This document shows, in pieces, positions 17,095-24,836 of a DNA stretch of 25,778 nucleotides (the stretch's first letter is position 1; each line of letters begins with the position of its first letter). The translations under genes were made by a program, and so were the position numbers. Source of the DNA: Jaaginema sp046541115 (GTDB lineage: Bacteria > Cyanobacteriota > Cyanobacteriia > Cyanobacteriales > Spirulinaceae); assembly GCA_046541115.1 (NCBI GenBank), contig JBKHDX010000046.1, positions 1 to 25,778 on the forward strand, given 5' to 3'. The notes below the pieces were generated by a model. The model did not search any database. It was not told where the DNA came from and saw only the letters and a list, made by a program, of their open reading frames with translations.

Positions 17095-17568
17095 ATGACT
17101 AATTTACCTCAAATCAATGAACTTCATCCCATCTATCAAACGGCCGATCCTACCAGTCAATATTACGGAAAACTAATTAACTGGTGCGGTCAAGATGGCT
17201 TCTGGCATTATGGTATTGGTTTGTCGGATGCTAAAATCTTTGATACGGGACGAGGATTGCAAATTTTCGATCGCGACTGTGTAACAGCAAAACTTGTTTT
17301 GGGAATAGAAACGATTGAATTTTCCCCACAAAATACCATCGATCGTTTAATTCTCGCGTTGCAATGTTTTCGCGATTGGGATTATGGTTTGTTGGGGTGG
17401 AATTGCGAACATTTAGCCCGTTTGGTTGCGACGGATGTTCCGATTTCCTACGAAGTACGTAAAACTTTTTTACGTTACTTTAACCATGATGGTTATCATC
17501 CTACCGCCCAACAAGATTTTGAACAATATTTAAAGCTTCATTCCCCTCATTTATTAAATCGAGCTTAA
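17095..17568 (+). CDS. LRAT-like (NlpC/P60 superfamily) acyltransferase-type protein
   Basis: The 157-residue protein resembles the lecithin:retinol acyltransferase-like fold of papain-type enzymes. FWHYGIGL supplies His38 and GWNCEHLARLV supplies Cys104, the expected catalytic pair; NCEH is the family's signature. It has no TM anchor or signal peptide, unlike vertebrate LRAT. Members act as acyltransferases or thiol hydrolases; the substrate here is unknown. I prefer the ATG at 17095 over the TTG three codons earlier. Neither has a clear ribosome binding site. It follows the antiporter gene on the same strand by 83 bases. Confidence 0.75.
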   Translation: MTNLPQINELHPIYQTADPTSQYYGKLINWCGQDGFWHYGIGLSDAKIFDTGRGLQIFDRDCVTAKLVLGIETIEFSPQNTIDRLILALQCFRDWDYGLLGWNCEHLARLVATDVPISYEVRKTFLRYFNHDGYHPTAQQDFEQYLKLHSPHLLNRA

Positions 17569-17657
17569 ATGGGTTTTCCTGAAGTTGATTTAATTCCTTG
17601 TTAGTAGGAACCTTTTCAGTTTATTTTAAATCTTAAGAATTCCTTTGTAAATATTTT

Positions 17658-17687
17658 CTTAAACTAATCTTGGTTTAAGCTTAATAA
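17658..17687 (+). promoter_or_regulatory. Pho-box-like triple direct repeat
   Basis: CTTAAACT (17658), CTTGGTTT (17669) and CTTAATAA (17680) are three octamers starting every 11 bases with 3-base spacers. They match the known cyanobacterial SphR/PhoB box (PyTTAAPyPyT/A repeats with 3-base spacers) at about 7, 6 and 7 of 8 positions. They sit about 80 bases before the PhnD-like gene, consistent with phosphate control. The same bases also form an inverted repeat CTTAAAC-N8-GTTTAAG, so another regulator is possible. Confidence 0.45.
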
Positions 17688-17705
17688 AAAAGAGACGATC
17701 GCGCA

Positions 17706-17724
17706 TTATAATTTTTTATTATAA
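17706..17724 (+). other. AT-only hairpin in the leader of the PhnD-like gene
   Basis: TTATAAT (17706-17712) and ATTATAA (17718-17724) form a 7-bp inverted repeat around TTTTT. AAGGGGG follows but is about 40 bases from the start codon, so it is not the ribosome binding site. The region also has -10-like TATAAT (17707-17712). Confidence 0.3.
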
Positions 17725-17769
17725 GGGGGCATTACTGCGGCGAAATATAACTTTTTGGATAAAAGTGTG

Positions 17770-18645
17770 ATGCGACGACGTTCTTTTCTTAGCTATACCT
17801 TACTGTTTTTGGTGAGTTGTTCGGCGAGTCAGGATAGCAAAACTAGAAATGCGAACTCAAATATTCCCAATCCCCTACGCTTTACGGTAACGGACGCGAT
17901 TAATGCAGAACAGCTAGAAGAATACCAACCTTTTCGTCAGAAACTGGCAGATTTGTTGCAAACAGAAGTTGAATTTGTCCCGGTAGAAAGTTATATGGCA
18001 GCTACAGTCGCACTTCAGAAAGGAGAAGTAGACTTAGCTTTAACTGGCCCCTCTGAATATGTAACCATTCGTGCCAGAACAAATGCTGTTCCGATGATTT
18101 CTTTATCGCGTCCCAACTATTACTCAATTATTGTTAAAAAAGCAGAGAGTGAGATTGAATCTTTGTCTGATTTACAAGGAAAAACCATTAGTATAGGGCC
18201 GGTAGGTTCGACAAGTAGCTATCTAGGCCCGACTTATTTACTGATGAAAGCCGGGTTAGATCCCAAAACTGATGTTAAGGTTAAAAGCCTAGATAAAGCC
18301 GGATTAGATGCACTTGTAGCCGAGGAAGTTGTAGCTTGGTGCGGTAGCTTCACGGATTATCAAGGCTTTTTAGAAGCTCAAAATTTACGAAAGCAAGACT
18401 TACCGATTATTGCTCAAAGTCAGCCTTTACCCAGTGATATTTTTGTCGGTAGTAGTCAACTTAACGAAGACGCGATCGCGCAAATTAGTCAAGGGATATT
18501 AGACCAAGAAAAAGCCCTCATTGAAACCTTAACGAATGTCGATGAAGGCAAATATCGTAATGCGGAACTGGCTGTGGCTAAAGATAGCGAATACGATTTA
18601 ATTCGAGAAGTTTATAAAGCTGTCGGGGAAGGGAATTTTATGTAA
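17770..18645 (+). CDS. PhnD-like phosphate/phosphonate-binding lipoprotein
   Basis: Periplasmic-binding-protein fold of the PhnD/PtxB class, which bind phosphate, phosphite or phosphonates. With the ATG at 17770 the protein has 291 residues and a lipoprotein signal ending LVSC (Cys17). RFTVTDAINAEQLEEYQPFRQKLADLL is the usual first strand and helix. LALTGPSEYV and LQGKTISIGPVGSTSSYLGP are ligand-binding-region motifs of the family. A TTG five codons upstream is an alternative start without better signals. No permease or ATPase genes accompany it. Instead a membrane histidine kinase follows 87 bases downstream, which suggests a sensory role. A Pho-box-like element lies upstream. Confidence 0.88.
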   Translation: MRRRSFLSYTLLFLVSCSASQDSKTRNANSNIPNPLRFTVTDAINAEQLEEYQPFRQKLADLLQTEVEFVPVESYMAATVALQKGEVDLALTGPSEYVTIRARTNAVPMISLSRPNYYSIIVKKAESEIESLSDLQGKTISIGPVGSTSSYLGPTYLLMKAGLDPKTDVKVKSLDKAGLDALVAEEVVAWCGSFTDYQGFLEAQNLRKQDLPIIAQSQPLPSDIFVGSSQLNEDAIAQISQGILDQEKALIETLTNVDEGKYRNAELAVAKDSEYDLIREVYKAVGEGNFM

Positions 18646-18732
18646 TCGAAAAACATAACGGCATCCCAAAAATGAGCCAAAAGAGTTATCTAAACTTTCT
18701 CATAAATTGAGGCGGATTCAATCTTTTAAAAT

Positions 18733-20592
18733 ATGATTTCACGTTGGTTTCATCGCTTTTCTTCTCCTCCTCATATCGCTGTCAAGATTGGTTATAGTTA
18801 TGCGATCGCGATGGGAATTGCCATAGGTGGAACCACATTAGGGTTAGCGATCGCCGATCGTCGTGAAGCCCAAGCTTATCATCAACTCGCGATCGCCGAC
18901 GAACAACAACACCTGCTAGGGGAACTGGAAAAAGCGGTACTCGAAGTGCAAATGCACCCCCAACGCCTCGCAACGGTTTTAGGAAATTCCTTATGGTTTG
19001 AATATGAAACCAACCGCTTTAAACACGATATTGGGCAAGTTCAACGCATTACCAGCGAAATTCAGAAATTCACCCGCGATCGCAACAGCAAACTCGCCAT
19101 TAACGATAGAGAATACCGCCGCATTGCCCAAGATTATCAAGTCGCTGCCGATAATTATCAAGCCTTTGCTCAGTCCCTTTGGCAACAACTCCAACCGGGC
19201 CGCGTAACCCTCGACAATCTTACCAACGCTCAACAACAGTTATTTAACGCCACTCGTAGCGACAACGCCTTAACCTTGAGCGTTGAATTAGAGCGCCTCC
19301 ACGAACGCCTCAGACCCATTCTAGAAAACGCTCAACAACAGCAAGCCCAAGCCCGAATTGCAGCCGAAGAAGCCAAAGTCCTACGCCGTCACATTCTAGC
19401 CCTCAGTACCCTCATTTCCGTGGCGATCGCGGCCATTATCGCTTATTATCTCGCTCGCGGCATCGTGCGACCCCTGACCCAACTCACCCAAATTGCTGCC
19501 AGAGTCACCCAAGAAGAAAACTTCAACCTCCAAGCCCCCATCACCACCCGCGATGAAATTGCTTCTCTAGCTGCGTCCCTCAATCAACTGATTCAGTGGA
19601 TTGGTCAATATACCGACGAACTCAAACAAGCCCGCGACACCCTAGAATTGCGCGTCACCGAACGAACCCAAGAACTCAGTCAAACCCTCGCAGAACTCCA
19701 ACAAACCCAAGCCCAACTGATTCACACTGAAAAGATGTCCAGTTTGGGTCAATTGGTAGCCGGAGTAGCCCACGAAATCAATAATCCGGTTAACTTTATC
19801 TACGGCAATCTTTCCCATGCTTGCGACTATAGCCGCGACTTGCTGAACCTCATTCAAGCGTATCAAGACGAATATCAAAACCCCTCCCAGGAAATCCTCG
19901 AACAGCTTGAAGATACAGATTTAGATTTTTTGCAAGAAGACTTTCCCCGCTTGCTCAACTCTATGAAAGTAGGGGCAGAACGCATCCGCGAAATTGTCAA
20001 ATCTCTGCGGACTTTTTCGCGACTGGATGAAGCCGAGTTTAAAGAAGTCGATCTGCATGACGGCATTGATAGCACCCTGATGTTATTACAAAGTCGCTTC
20101 AAATCGGCTTATAATCGCCCTGAAATTAAAGTTATTAAGCAATATTCAGAGCTACCGCCGATTAATTGCTATTCTGGACAACTGAATCAAGTTTTTATGA
20201 ATATTCTGGCTAATGCCATTGATGCCGTTGAAGAAGCTTGGCTGAAATATTGCCTCCCTACCCCTCCTTCTGAAGACAACGGTCACAATAGCGTTCAGTT
20301 GTGCGAGAAACCCTTTGAACCCACTATTACAATTCAAACGGAGGCGATCGCGCCGGATTGGGTTAGAATTAGCTTTATCGACAACGGCGACGGCATGACC
20401 CCGCAAACCCAACAGCGCTTGTTTGACCCCTTTTTCACCACCAAGCAGGTCGGCAAAGGAACGGGATTAGGGCTGTCGATTAGCTATCAAATTATTACCG
20501 AAAAACATCACGGCAAGCTGTACTGTACCTCAACGGTAGGTCAGGGGACGGCGTTTGTCGTCGAGATTCCCGTTTCTGCCGCGGACAAATGA
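18733..20592 (+). CDS. HAMP-containing membrane sensor histidine kinase
   Basis: Two-component sensor of 619 residues. TM1 lies at about 20-41 and a helical periplasmic domain at about 42-219 with no recognised ligand fold. TM2 is at about 220-243, HAMP at about 244-297, a coiled coil near 298-335, and a dimerisation domain with the phospho-acceptor His347 (AHEINNP). The ATPase domain has the N box (NAIDA, 494-498), the G1 box DNGDG (550-554), FDPFFTTK and GTGLGLS. All catalytic boxes are intact. No response regulator gene adjoins it; a single receiver lies at 23262. Because the PhnD-like gene precedes it, the periplasmic domain may read the liganded binding protein, like LuxP-LuxQ. Its stop TGA lies in a GACAAAT-GACAAAG repeat. 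Confidence 0.93.
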   Translation: MISRWFHRFSSPPHIAVKIGYSYAIAMGIAIGGTTLGLAIADRREAQAYHQLAIADEQQHLLGELEKAVLEVQMHPQRLATVLGNSLWFEYETNRFKHDIGQVQRITSEIQKFTRDRNSKLAINDREYRRIAQDYQVAADNYQAFAQSLWQQLQPGRVTLDNLTNAQQQLFNATRSDNALTLSVELERLHERLRPILENAQQQQAQARIAAEEAKVLRRHILALSTLISVAIAAIIAYYLARGIVRPLTQLTQIAARVTQEENFNLQAPITTRDEIASLAASLNQLIQWIGQYTDELKQARDTLELRVTERTQELSQTLAELQQTQAQLIHTEKMSSLGQLVAGVAHEINNPVNFIYGNLSHACDYSRDLLNLIQAYQDEYQNPSQEILEQLEDTDLDFLQEDFPRLLNSMKVGAERIREIVKSLRTFSRLDEAEFKEVDLHDGIDSTLMLLQSRFKSAYNRPEIKVIKQYSELPPINCYSGQLNQVFMNILANAIDAVEEAWLKYCLPTPPSEDNGHNSVQLCEKPFEPTITIQTEAIAPDWVRISFIDNGDGMTPQTQQRLFDPFFTTKQVGKGTGLGLSISYQIITEKHHGKLYCTSTVGQGTAFVVEIPVSAADK

Positions 20593-20613
20593 CAAAGGAC
20601 GGGCAAACCGTCC
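20584..20613. terminator. Repeat and shared hairpin between kinase and topoisomerase genes
   Basis: GACAAAT-GACAAAG-GAC (20584-20600) includes the kinase stop codon. It runs into the perfect hairpin GGACGG-GCAAA-CCGTCC (20597-20613). The two flanking genes converge 28 bases apart, so the hairpin could serve both transcripts. There is no T run on either side, so termination efficiency is uncertain. AATGACAAAGGAC also occurs at 13971-13983. Confidence 0.5.
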
Positions 20614-20620
20614 CTACAGT

Positions 20621-23110
20621 CTAGGCAAAAACCAGATCGACGACTTCCTCATCCTCTTTGATTTTCGGTAGGCGATCGCCCGTCCCATCTTTACCCCAGA
20701 GTTTAATCTCTTTGACAGGGACATGAACGAGGCGATCGCTACTGAGAATTACGTCGATTTGCTCGCCTTCTGGCGGAGAAATCATCATTTGCGCCAATTG
20801 ATCCGTTTTGCTGGCAAATTGTAAAGCTTGCGTACCAATATCGCCGCGATTGGCTTGACGAATTAAATTCAAGGGGAGGCGTTTGGCGTAACCTTGACTC
20901 GTTACGATGGCGATATCGGCTTCTTTTTTAAACGTGACGCAGCTTATCGCCGTTTCGGTGCGTCGCAAACGGGTGGCTTGACTGCCTTGGGCCGATCGCC
21001 CCATCACGGGCAATTGTATGTCATCAATGGCAAAGCGGAGAATCCGTCCTCCCGATGTCGCGATCGCCACTTCCATCCCGGCTTGAGCGAAGGTGAGCGA
21101 TCGCAAAGCGTCATCTTCTTTGAGCTTAATCAACATCGCACCGCGATTGCTCAAGTCGGCAATTTCGGTATAAGCCAAGCGCTTCAGCCGCCCCTGAGCC
21201 GTCAGCAGGATTATTTCGGTCTCGTTAGGGTTTTTCGGGGGGAAAAAGTAAAATAAGATGCTTTCTCGCTTATTTTGAACGCTTGCAGGCAACAAATCTA
21301 CAATAGCGGTATCCTGACTGCCTGCCGAGGGAATATCCGCGATCGCGAGGGGATAGGCTTTACCGCTTGCGGTGACCATCACCATAAAATCTCGCTGCTT
21401 GACAGGTTCGAGGAATACCGTAGCATCATCCGGTCGTCGCGCCGTTTTCCCTTCTGGGGGCGGTGAATGCCAGCAAATCGTCCCATTGCGCTTAATTTCT
21501 ACCACCGCATCATCCGGGACGGTAAACAGGGTGTCAGCAACTTTTTGGGCGGGTTCTACCGGGGCTTTTTTGCTTTTTTTCGCCTTTTGCGGGACTTCTG
21601 GCTCCGGTTCGAGGGGAACCAGGCGGGTACGTCGCGGATCGTTGTATTTACGCTTTAAGGCTCGTAAATCCTTTTTTAGCGACTTCATCAACTCATGGCG
21701 ATCGCCCAACAATAACTGTAACTGTTCGATTTGCTGGCGTAACTCCCCTTGTTCCCTTTCAAGTTTTTGACGCTCTAAGCCCGTCAAACGACGCATGGGC
21801 ATGGCTAAAATAGAATCGGCTTGGGCTTCGCTAATATTCAACTGTTCTTGTAGCGAGACTTTTGCCGTCCCCCCATCCGGTGCATGACGTAAAATGTCGA
21901 TCGTCGCATCCAGGTTATCCAACGCCACCCGCAACCCTTCGAGCAACTGTAAGCGGCGTTGGGCTTGGTTAAGTTCGTAATCGTACTGACGAGTGAGGGT
22001 TTCTTCGCGAAAGCGCAAAAACTGTTCGAGAATTTCCCGCAAACTCAACTGACAGGGCTTATTATCCACTAAAGCCAGTAAAATCGCCCCAAAATTACTT
22101 TGTAGATGAGTTTGTTTGTAAAGCTGTCGCAGCACTTCTTGAGGATTCGCATCTCGCTTGGTTTCAACGACGACGCGAATCCCATCGCGATCGCTCTCAT
22201 CCCGAATATCCGCAATCCCATCAAGTCTACCCTGATTGACCAAATTGGCGACCTTTTCAATCCAAGCCGCCTTATTCACCTGAAAGGGAAACTCAGTAAT
22301 AGCAATAACACTTTTCTCTTTCCGTCGCTTGCCCCGACGGACTTTTTCGATCCGAGCCACCCCTCGCATCGGGATAATACCGCGGCCCGTGCGATAAGCA
22401 TCCTCAATGCCGGCGGTGTCGATAATTTCGCCTCCCGTGGGGAAATCTGGCCCCGGAATCAAGCGCAATAGTTGCTCGTCCGTGAGACTCGGACGGTCAA
22501 TCAAAGCAATTAAACCGTCTACCAATTCCCCTAAATTGTGGGGAGGGACATTGGTCGCCATTCCCACGGCGATCCCAGAGCAACCGTTGAGTAATAATAT
22601 AGGTAGCTGCGCGGGCAAAACGACAGGTTCTTGCTGAGAATTGTCAAAGTTACTGGAAAAATCTACCGTAGCTTCGCCAATTTCAGAAAGCATCGCTTGT
22701 TGAGCCACTGGCGCAAGGCGCGTTTCGGTGTAACGCATGGCGGCGGCTGGATCGTTGTCTACTGAGCCAAAATTGCCATGGCCATCCAGTAGAGGATAAC
22801 GACTGGAGAAATCCTGCACCATCCGCACCAAGGCATCGTACACCGATTGATCGCCGTGGGGATGATATTTTCCCAAAACATCCCCCACCACGCGAGCGCA
22901 TTTGCGAAACGGTCGGTCTGGGGTTAATCCTAGTTCGTGCATCGCGTATAAAATACGCCGATGAACGGGTTTCAAGCCATCGCGCACGTCCGGTAAGGCT
23001 CTACCGACGATCGTACTCATGGCATATTCAAGGTAAGACCGTTTCATTTCTGCGTGTAGTGCCGTAGGAATGACTTGTCCGGTCTTTAACAGATTAAGCT
23101 GTTTGGCCAT
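20621..23110 (-). CDS. Type IIA topoisomerase subunit A (ParC/GyrA-like paralogue)
   Basis: DNA breakage-reunion subunit of an ATP-dependent type II topoisomerase. The 829 residues have the winged-helix domain with DGLKPVHRRILYAM and the active-site Tyr127 (RYTETRLA). The tower and coiled coil follow (about 340-470), then a Lys/Pro-rich linker near 490-515 and a C-terminal beta-pinwheel with several blades. I do not see a canonical GyrA box (QRRGGKG type) in the C-terminal domain, so this is likely the second, ParC-like A subunit that cyanobacteria carry besides GyrA. The quinolone-contact position equivalent to E. coli GyrA Ser83 is Gln88; the Asp87 equivalent is Asp92. It is convergent with the kinase gene and divergent from the receiver gene. 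Confidence 0.92.
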   Translation of the reverse strand: MAKQLNLLKTGQVIPTALHAEMKRSYLEYAMSTIVGRALPDVRDGLKPVHRRILYAMHELGLTPDRPFRKCARVVGDVLGKYHPHGDQSVYDALVRMVQDFSSRYPLLDGHGNFGSVDNDPAAAMRYTETRLAPVAQQAMLSEIGEATVDFSSNFDNSQQEPVVLPAQLPILLLNGCSGIAVGMATNVPPHNLGELVDGLIALIDRPSLTDEQLLRLIPGPDFPTGGEIIDTAGIEDAYRTGRGIIPMRGVARIEKVRRGKRRKEKSVIAITEFPFQVNKAAWIEKVANLVNQGRLDGIADIRDESDRDGIRVVVETKRDANPQEVLRQLYKQTHLQSNFGAILLALVDNKPCQLSLREILEQFLRFREETLTRQYDYELNQAQRRLQLLEGLRVALDNLDATIDILRHAPDGGTAKVSLQEQLNISEAQADSILAMPMRRLTGLERQKLEREQGELRQQIEQLQLLLGDRHELMKSLKKDLRALKRKYNDPRRTRLVPLEPEPEVPQKAKKSKKAPVEPAQKVADTLFTVPDDAVVEIKRNGTICWHSPPPEGKTARRPDDATVFLEPVKQRDFMVMVTASGKAYPLAIADIPSAGSQDTAIVDLLPASVQNKRESILFYFFPPKNPNETEIILLTAQGRLKRLAYTEIADLSNRGAMLIKLKEDDALRSLTFAQAGMEVAIATSGGRILRFAIDDIQLPVMGRSAQGSQATRLRRTETAISCVTFKKEADIAIVTSQGYAKRLPLNLIRQANRGDIGTQALQFASKTDQLAQMMISPPEGEQIDVILSSDRLVHVPVKEIKLWGKDGTGDRLPKIKEDEEVVDLVFA

Positions 23111-23261
23111 GAGTTTTTCGTCCCAAATGTTTTAATGTGTTGTACTGCCCTAAGAAGATGACGGATTGTTATTGTAGTGGCAATATTACCAAAGCTGCCC
23201 GTTAATGATTTTAGTTGCGATCTTCACTCGCCTGTTCGTTCATTTTTTTTGAAGAAACCTT

Positions 23262-23663
23262 ATGACAACCGTTCTGATTGTAGAAGACGATCCCATTAAT
23301 CTTCGTGTATTTTCTAAAATTTTGACCAAGCGGGGGGGCTTGGAAGTCAAAGGAACTGAAGATGTTGAAGAAGTAATGAAAGTGGCTCAATCTGGAGAAA
23401 TTGACATTATTTTGATGGATGTTTCCTTGGCTCACAGTGTTTATCAAGGTAAGGCTGTCGATGGCATTAAGATTACTCAAATGCTCAAATCTGACCCGGA
23501 TACGGCAAAATTACCGATTATTTTGGTCACGGCTCACGCCATGGAAGGCGATCGCGAGAATTTCCTCAAGCAGAGTGGGGCTGATGGCTATATTTCTAAA
23601 CCGGTTATCGATCACCAAGAATTCGTTAATAAAATCCTAGAACATTTACCAACACCGTCTTAG
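23262..23663 (+). CDS. Single-domain response regulator (receiver)
   Basis: A CheY-like receiver of 133 residues with no output domain. The acidic pair Asp9/Asp10 (VEDDP), phospho-acceptor Asp53 (ILMDVSL), Thr90 (LVTAHAM) and Lys113 (YISKP) are all present, so it should be phosphorylatable. The sequence between Asp53 and the next helix is a little longer than in CheY (SLAHSVYQGKAVDG). Such proteins relay phosphate or bind partner proteins. Its kinase is unknown; the orphan kinase at 18733 is a nearby candidate on the same strand. It is transcribed divergently from the topoisomerase gene across about 150 bases. Confidence 0.92.
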   Translation: MTTVLIVEDDPINLRVFSKILTKRGGLEVKGTEDVEEVMKVAQSGEIDIILMDVSLAHSVYQGKAVDGIKITQMLKSDPDTAKLPIILVTAHAMEGDRENFLKQSGADGYISKPVIDHQEFVNKILEHLPTPS

Positions 23664-23701
23664 ATTCCTCTCACTCAAGGTAGCATGGCGGTACGGGAGG
23701 C

Positions 23702-23738
23702 AAGCGGTGGAGATGGTGTGACCTTCTGCCGCTTTTTT
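23702..23738 (+). terminator. Terminator of the receiver gene
   Basis: AAGCGG (23702-23707) pairs with CCGCTT (23729-23734), extended inward by weaker pairs, and is followed by a T run to 23738. It begins 39 bases after the receiver stop. Confidence 0.65.
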
Positions 23739-23871
23739 GGCATTCCGATAAGTATTTATGTACTACAATTCCGTAATTCTGACAAGAGGAGCAGTAGTAA
23801 ACAGCAAATTATTTTCATCACCATCCACAAATATTTTCTCTCTCGGCTGTCTCAGTTTCCTTAAGCTCACC

Positions 23872-24741
23872 ATGTCTAAACCCCAACTCATGAGAAAACA
23901 CACAAAGCTGTTTGCCTGGTTGATTCTTGGCGCGATCGCGACGGGTTGTTCAACTACAGCCACCGAACCTGCTAATCTGCCAACGGCAAGTGTAGCATCT
24001 CCGGCTACTCCCCAAACTGCACCCAGTCCAGTTGTGCCTTCCCCCCAAGCTGCTGCTGCTTCATCGGAGAGTAATTTGGCCAATGCTGAAGATATTGCAA
24101 CGGGCGCGATCGCGGTAGCCGATACCGCCATCACCGCCGACGATTGGCAAATGGTAGCTTCTCGCTGGCAACGGGCGATTTCGCTGTTGCAAGCTATTCC
24201 TGAGTCTGACGCAAAAAGGGCGATCGCGCAAGAAAAAATCGCCGCTTACCAGAAAAACCTTACTACTGCCCAACAAAACGCCAAATCCCTACCCCCTCCT
24301 TCTTCTCCTCCTGCTGCTGCTGTCGCCAAAACCAACAGGACTACACCACCTCAACCACAATCTACGGCTTCTGCTTCTCCGAATGTTTCCTCTCCCAATG
24401 TCGCGCAAGCCCAACCTTCACAACCCCCTACAGGCGATCGCCTACAATCCCCGAAAATAGCTCTCGCTCAACATCTCAACAGTATCGGGGCTAAAGTTTA
24501 CGGCACCTATTGGTGTGGGGCTTGTAAGTACCAACGGGACTTATTTGGTCAAGCGGCTGTTACCCAAATCCAAGAAATTGAATGCGATCCTCGCGGTAAA
24601 AATGCCCAGCCTAATTTGTGCCGACAAGCAGGAGTAAGGGCTTATCCCACTTGGCAAATTAACGGGCAAAATTATCAGGGGGCGCGATCTTTAGCAGAAT
24701 TGGCCCAACTTTCCGGTTATCAGGGCAATTTGAATTTTTAG
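23872..24741 (+). CDS. Lipoprotein with VKOR-type thioredoxin-like domain
   Basis: Probable membrane-anchored thiol oxidoreductase facing the periplasm or lumen. I place the start at ATG 23872 (289 residues), directly before a signal sequence ending IATGC (Cys26 as lipid anchor). An upstream in-frame ATG at 23758 would bury the signal; another ATG at 23890 is also possible. A Pro/Ala/Ser-rich stretch is followed by a helical pair (about 68-140, WQRAISLLQAIPES). A second Pro/Gln-rich linker leads to the thioredoxin-like domain with YWCGACKYQ (Cys215, Cys218) and later cysteines in IECDP and NLCRQ. The domain closely resembles the thioredoxin tail fused to cyanobacterial VKOR, but no VKOR membrane part is present. 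ccdA follows 95 bases downstream. The TAG stop touches a TTGTTTG repeat. Confidence 0.82.
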   Translation: MSKPQLMRKHTKLFAWLILGAIATGCSTTATEPANLPTASVASPATPQTAPSPVVPSPQAAAASSESNLANAEDIATGAIAVADTAITADDWQMVASRWQRAISLLQAIPESDAKRAIAQEKIAAYQKNLTTAQQNAKSLPPPSSPPAAAVAKTNRTTPPQPQSTASASPNVSSPNVAQAQPSQPPTGDRLQSPKIALAQHLNSIGAKVYGTYWCGACKYQRDLFGQAAVTQIQEIECDPRGKNAQPNLCRQAGVRAYPTWQINGQNYQGARSLAELAQLSGYQGNLNF

Positions 24742-24836
24742 TTGTTTGTTGTTTGTTGTTTGTTGTTTGTTGATAAATTCCTCAATTGGTAATTGGTAAT
24801 TGGTAATTGGTAATTTCCTCCCACTCCTAACTCCTC
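24742..24836. repeat. Composite heptamer repeat block between thioredoxin-lipoprotein gene and ccdA
   Basis: Four TTGTTTG copies (24742-24769) are followed by a short link ending CCTCAATT. Four perfect GGTAATT copies (24788-24815) come next, then TCCTCCC and two ACTCCTN copies (24823-24836). The last copy abuts the ccdA ATG. The middle array and its flanks match those of the block at 3151-3294. The whole intergenic spacer is repeat, leaving no Shine-Dalgarno for ccdA. Confidence 0.85.

Noticed and set aside
21372..21770. 132-codon plus-strand frame inside the topoisomerase gene
   Set aside because: Shadow of the minus-strand topoisomerase gene; low-complexity Ser/Arg content and no start signal.
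23758..23871. N-terminal extension of the thioredoxin-lipoprotein from ATG 23758
   Set aside because: It would place 38 residues ahead of a well-formed lipoprotein signal sequence; the ATG at 23872 gives a normal signal.
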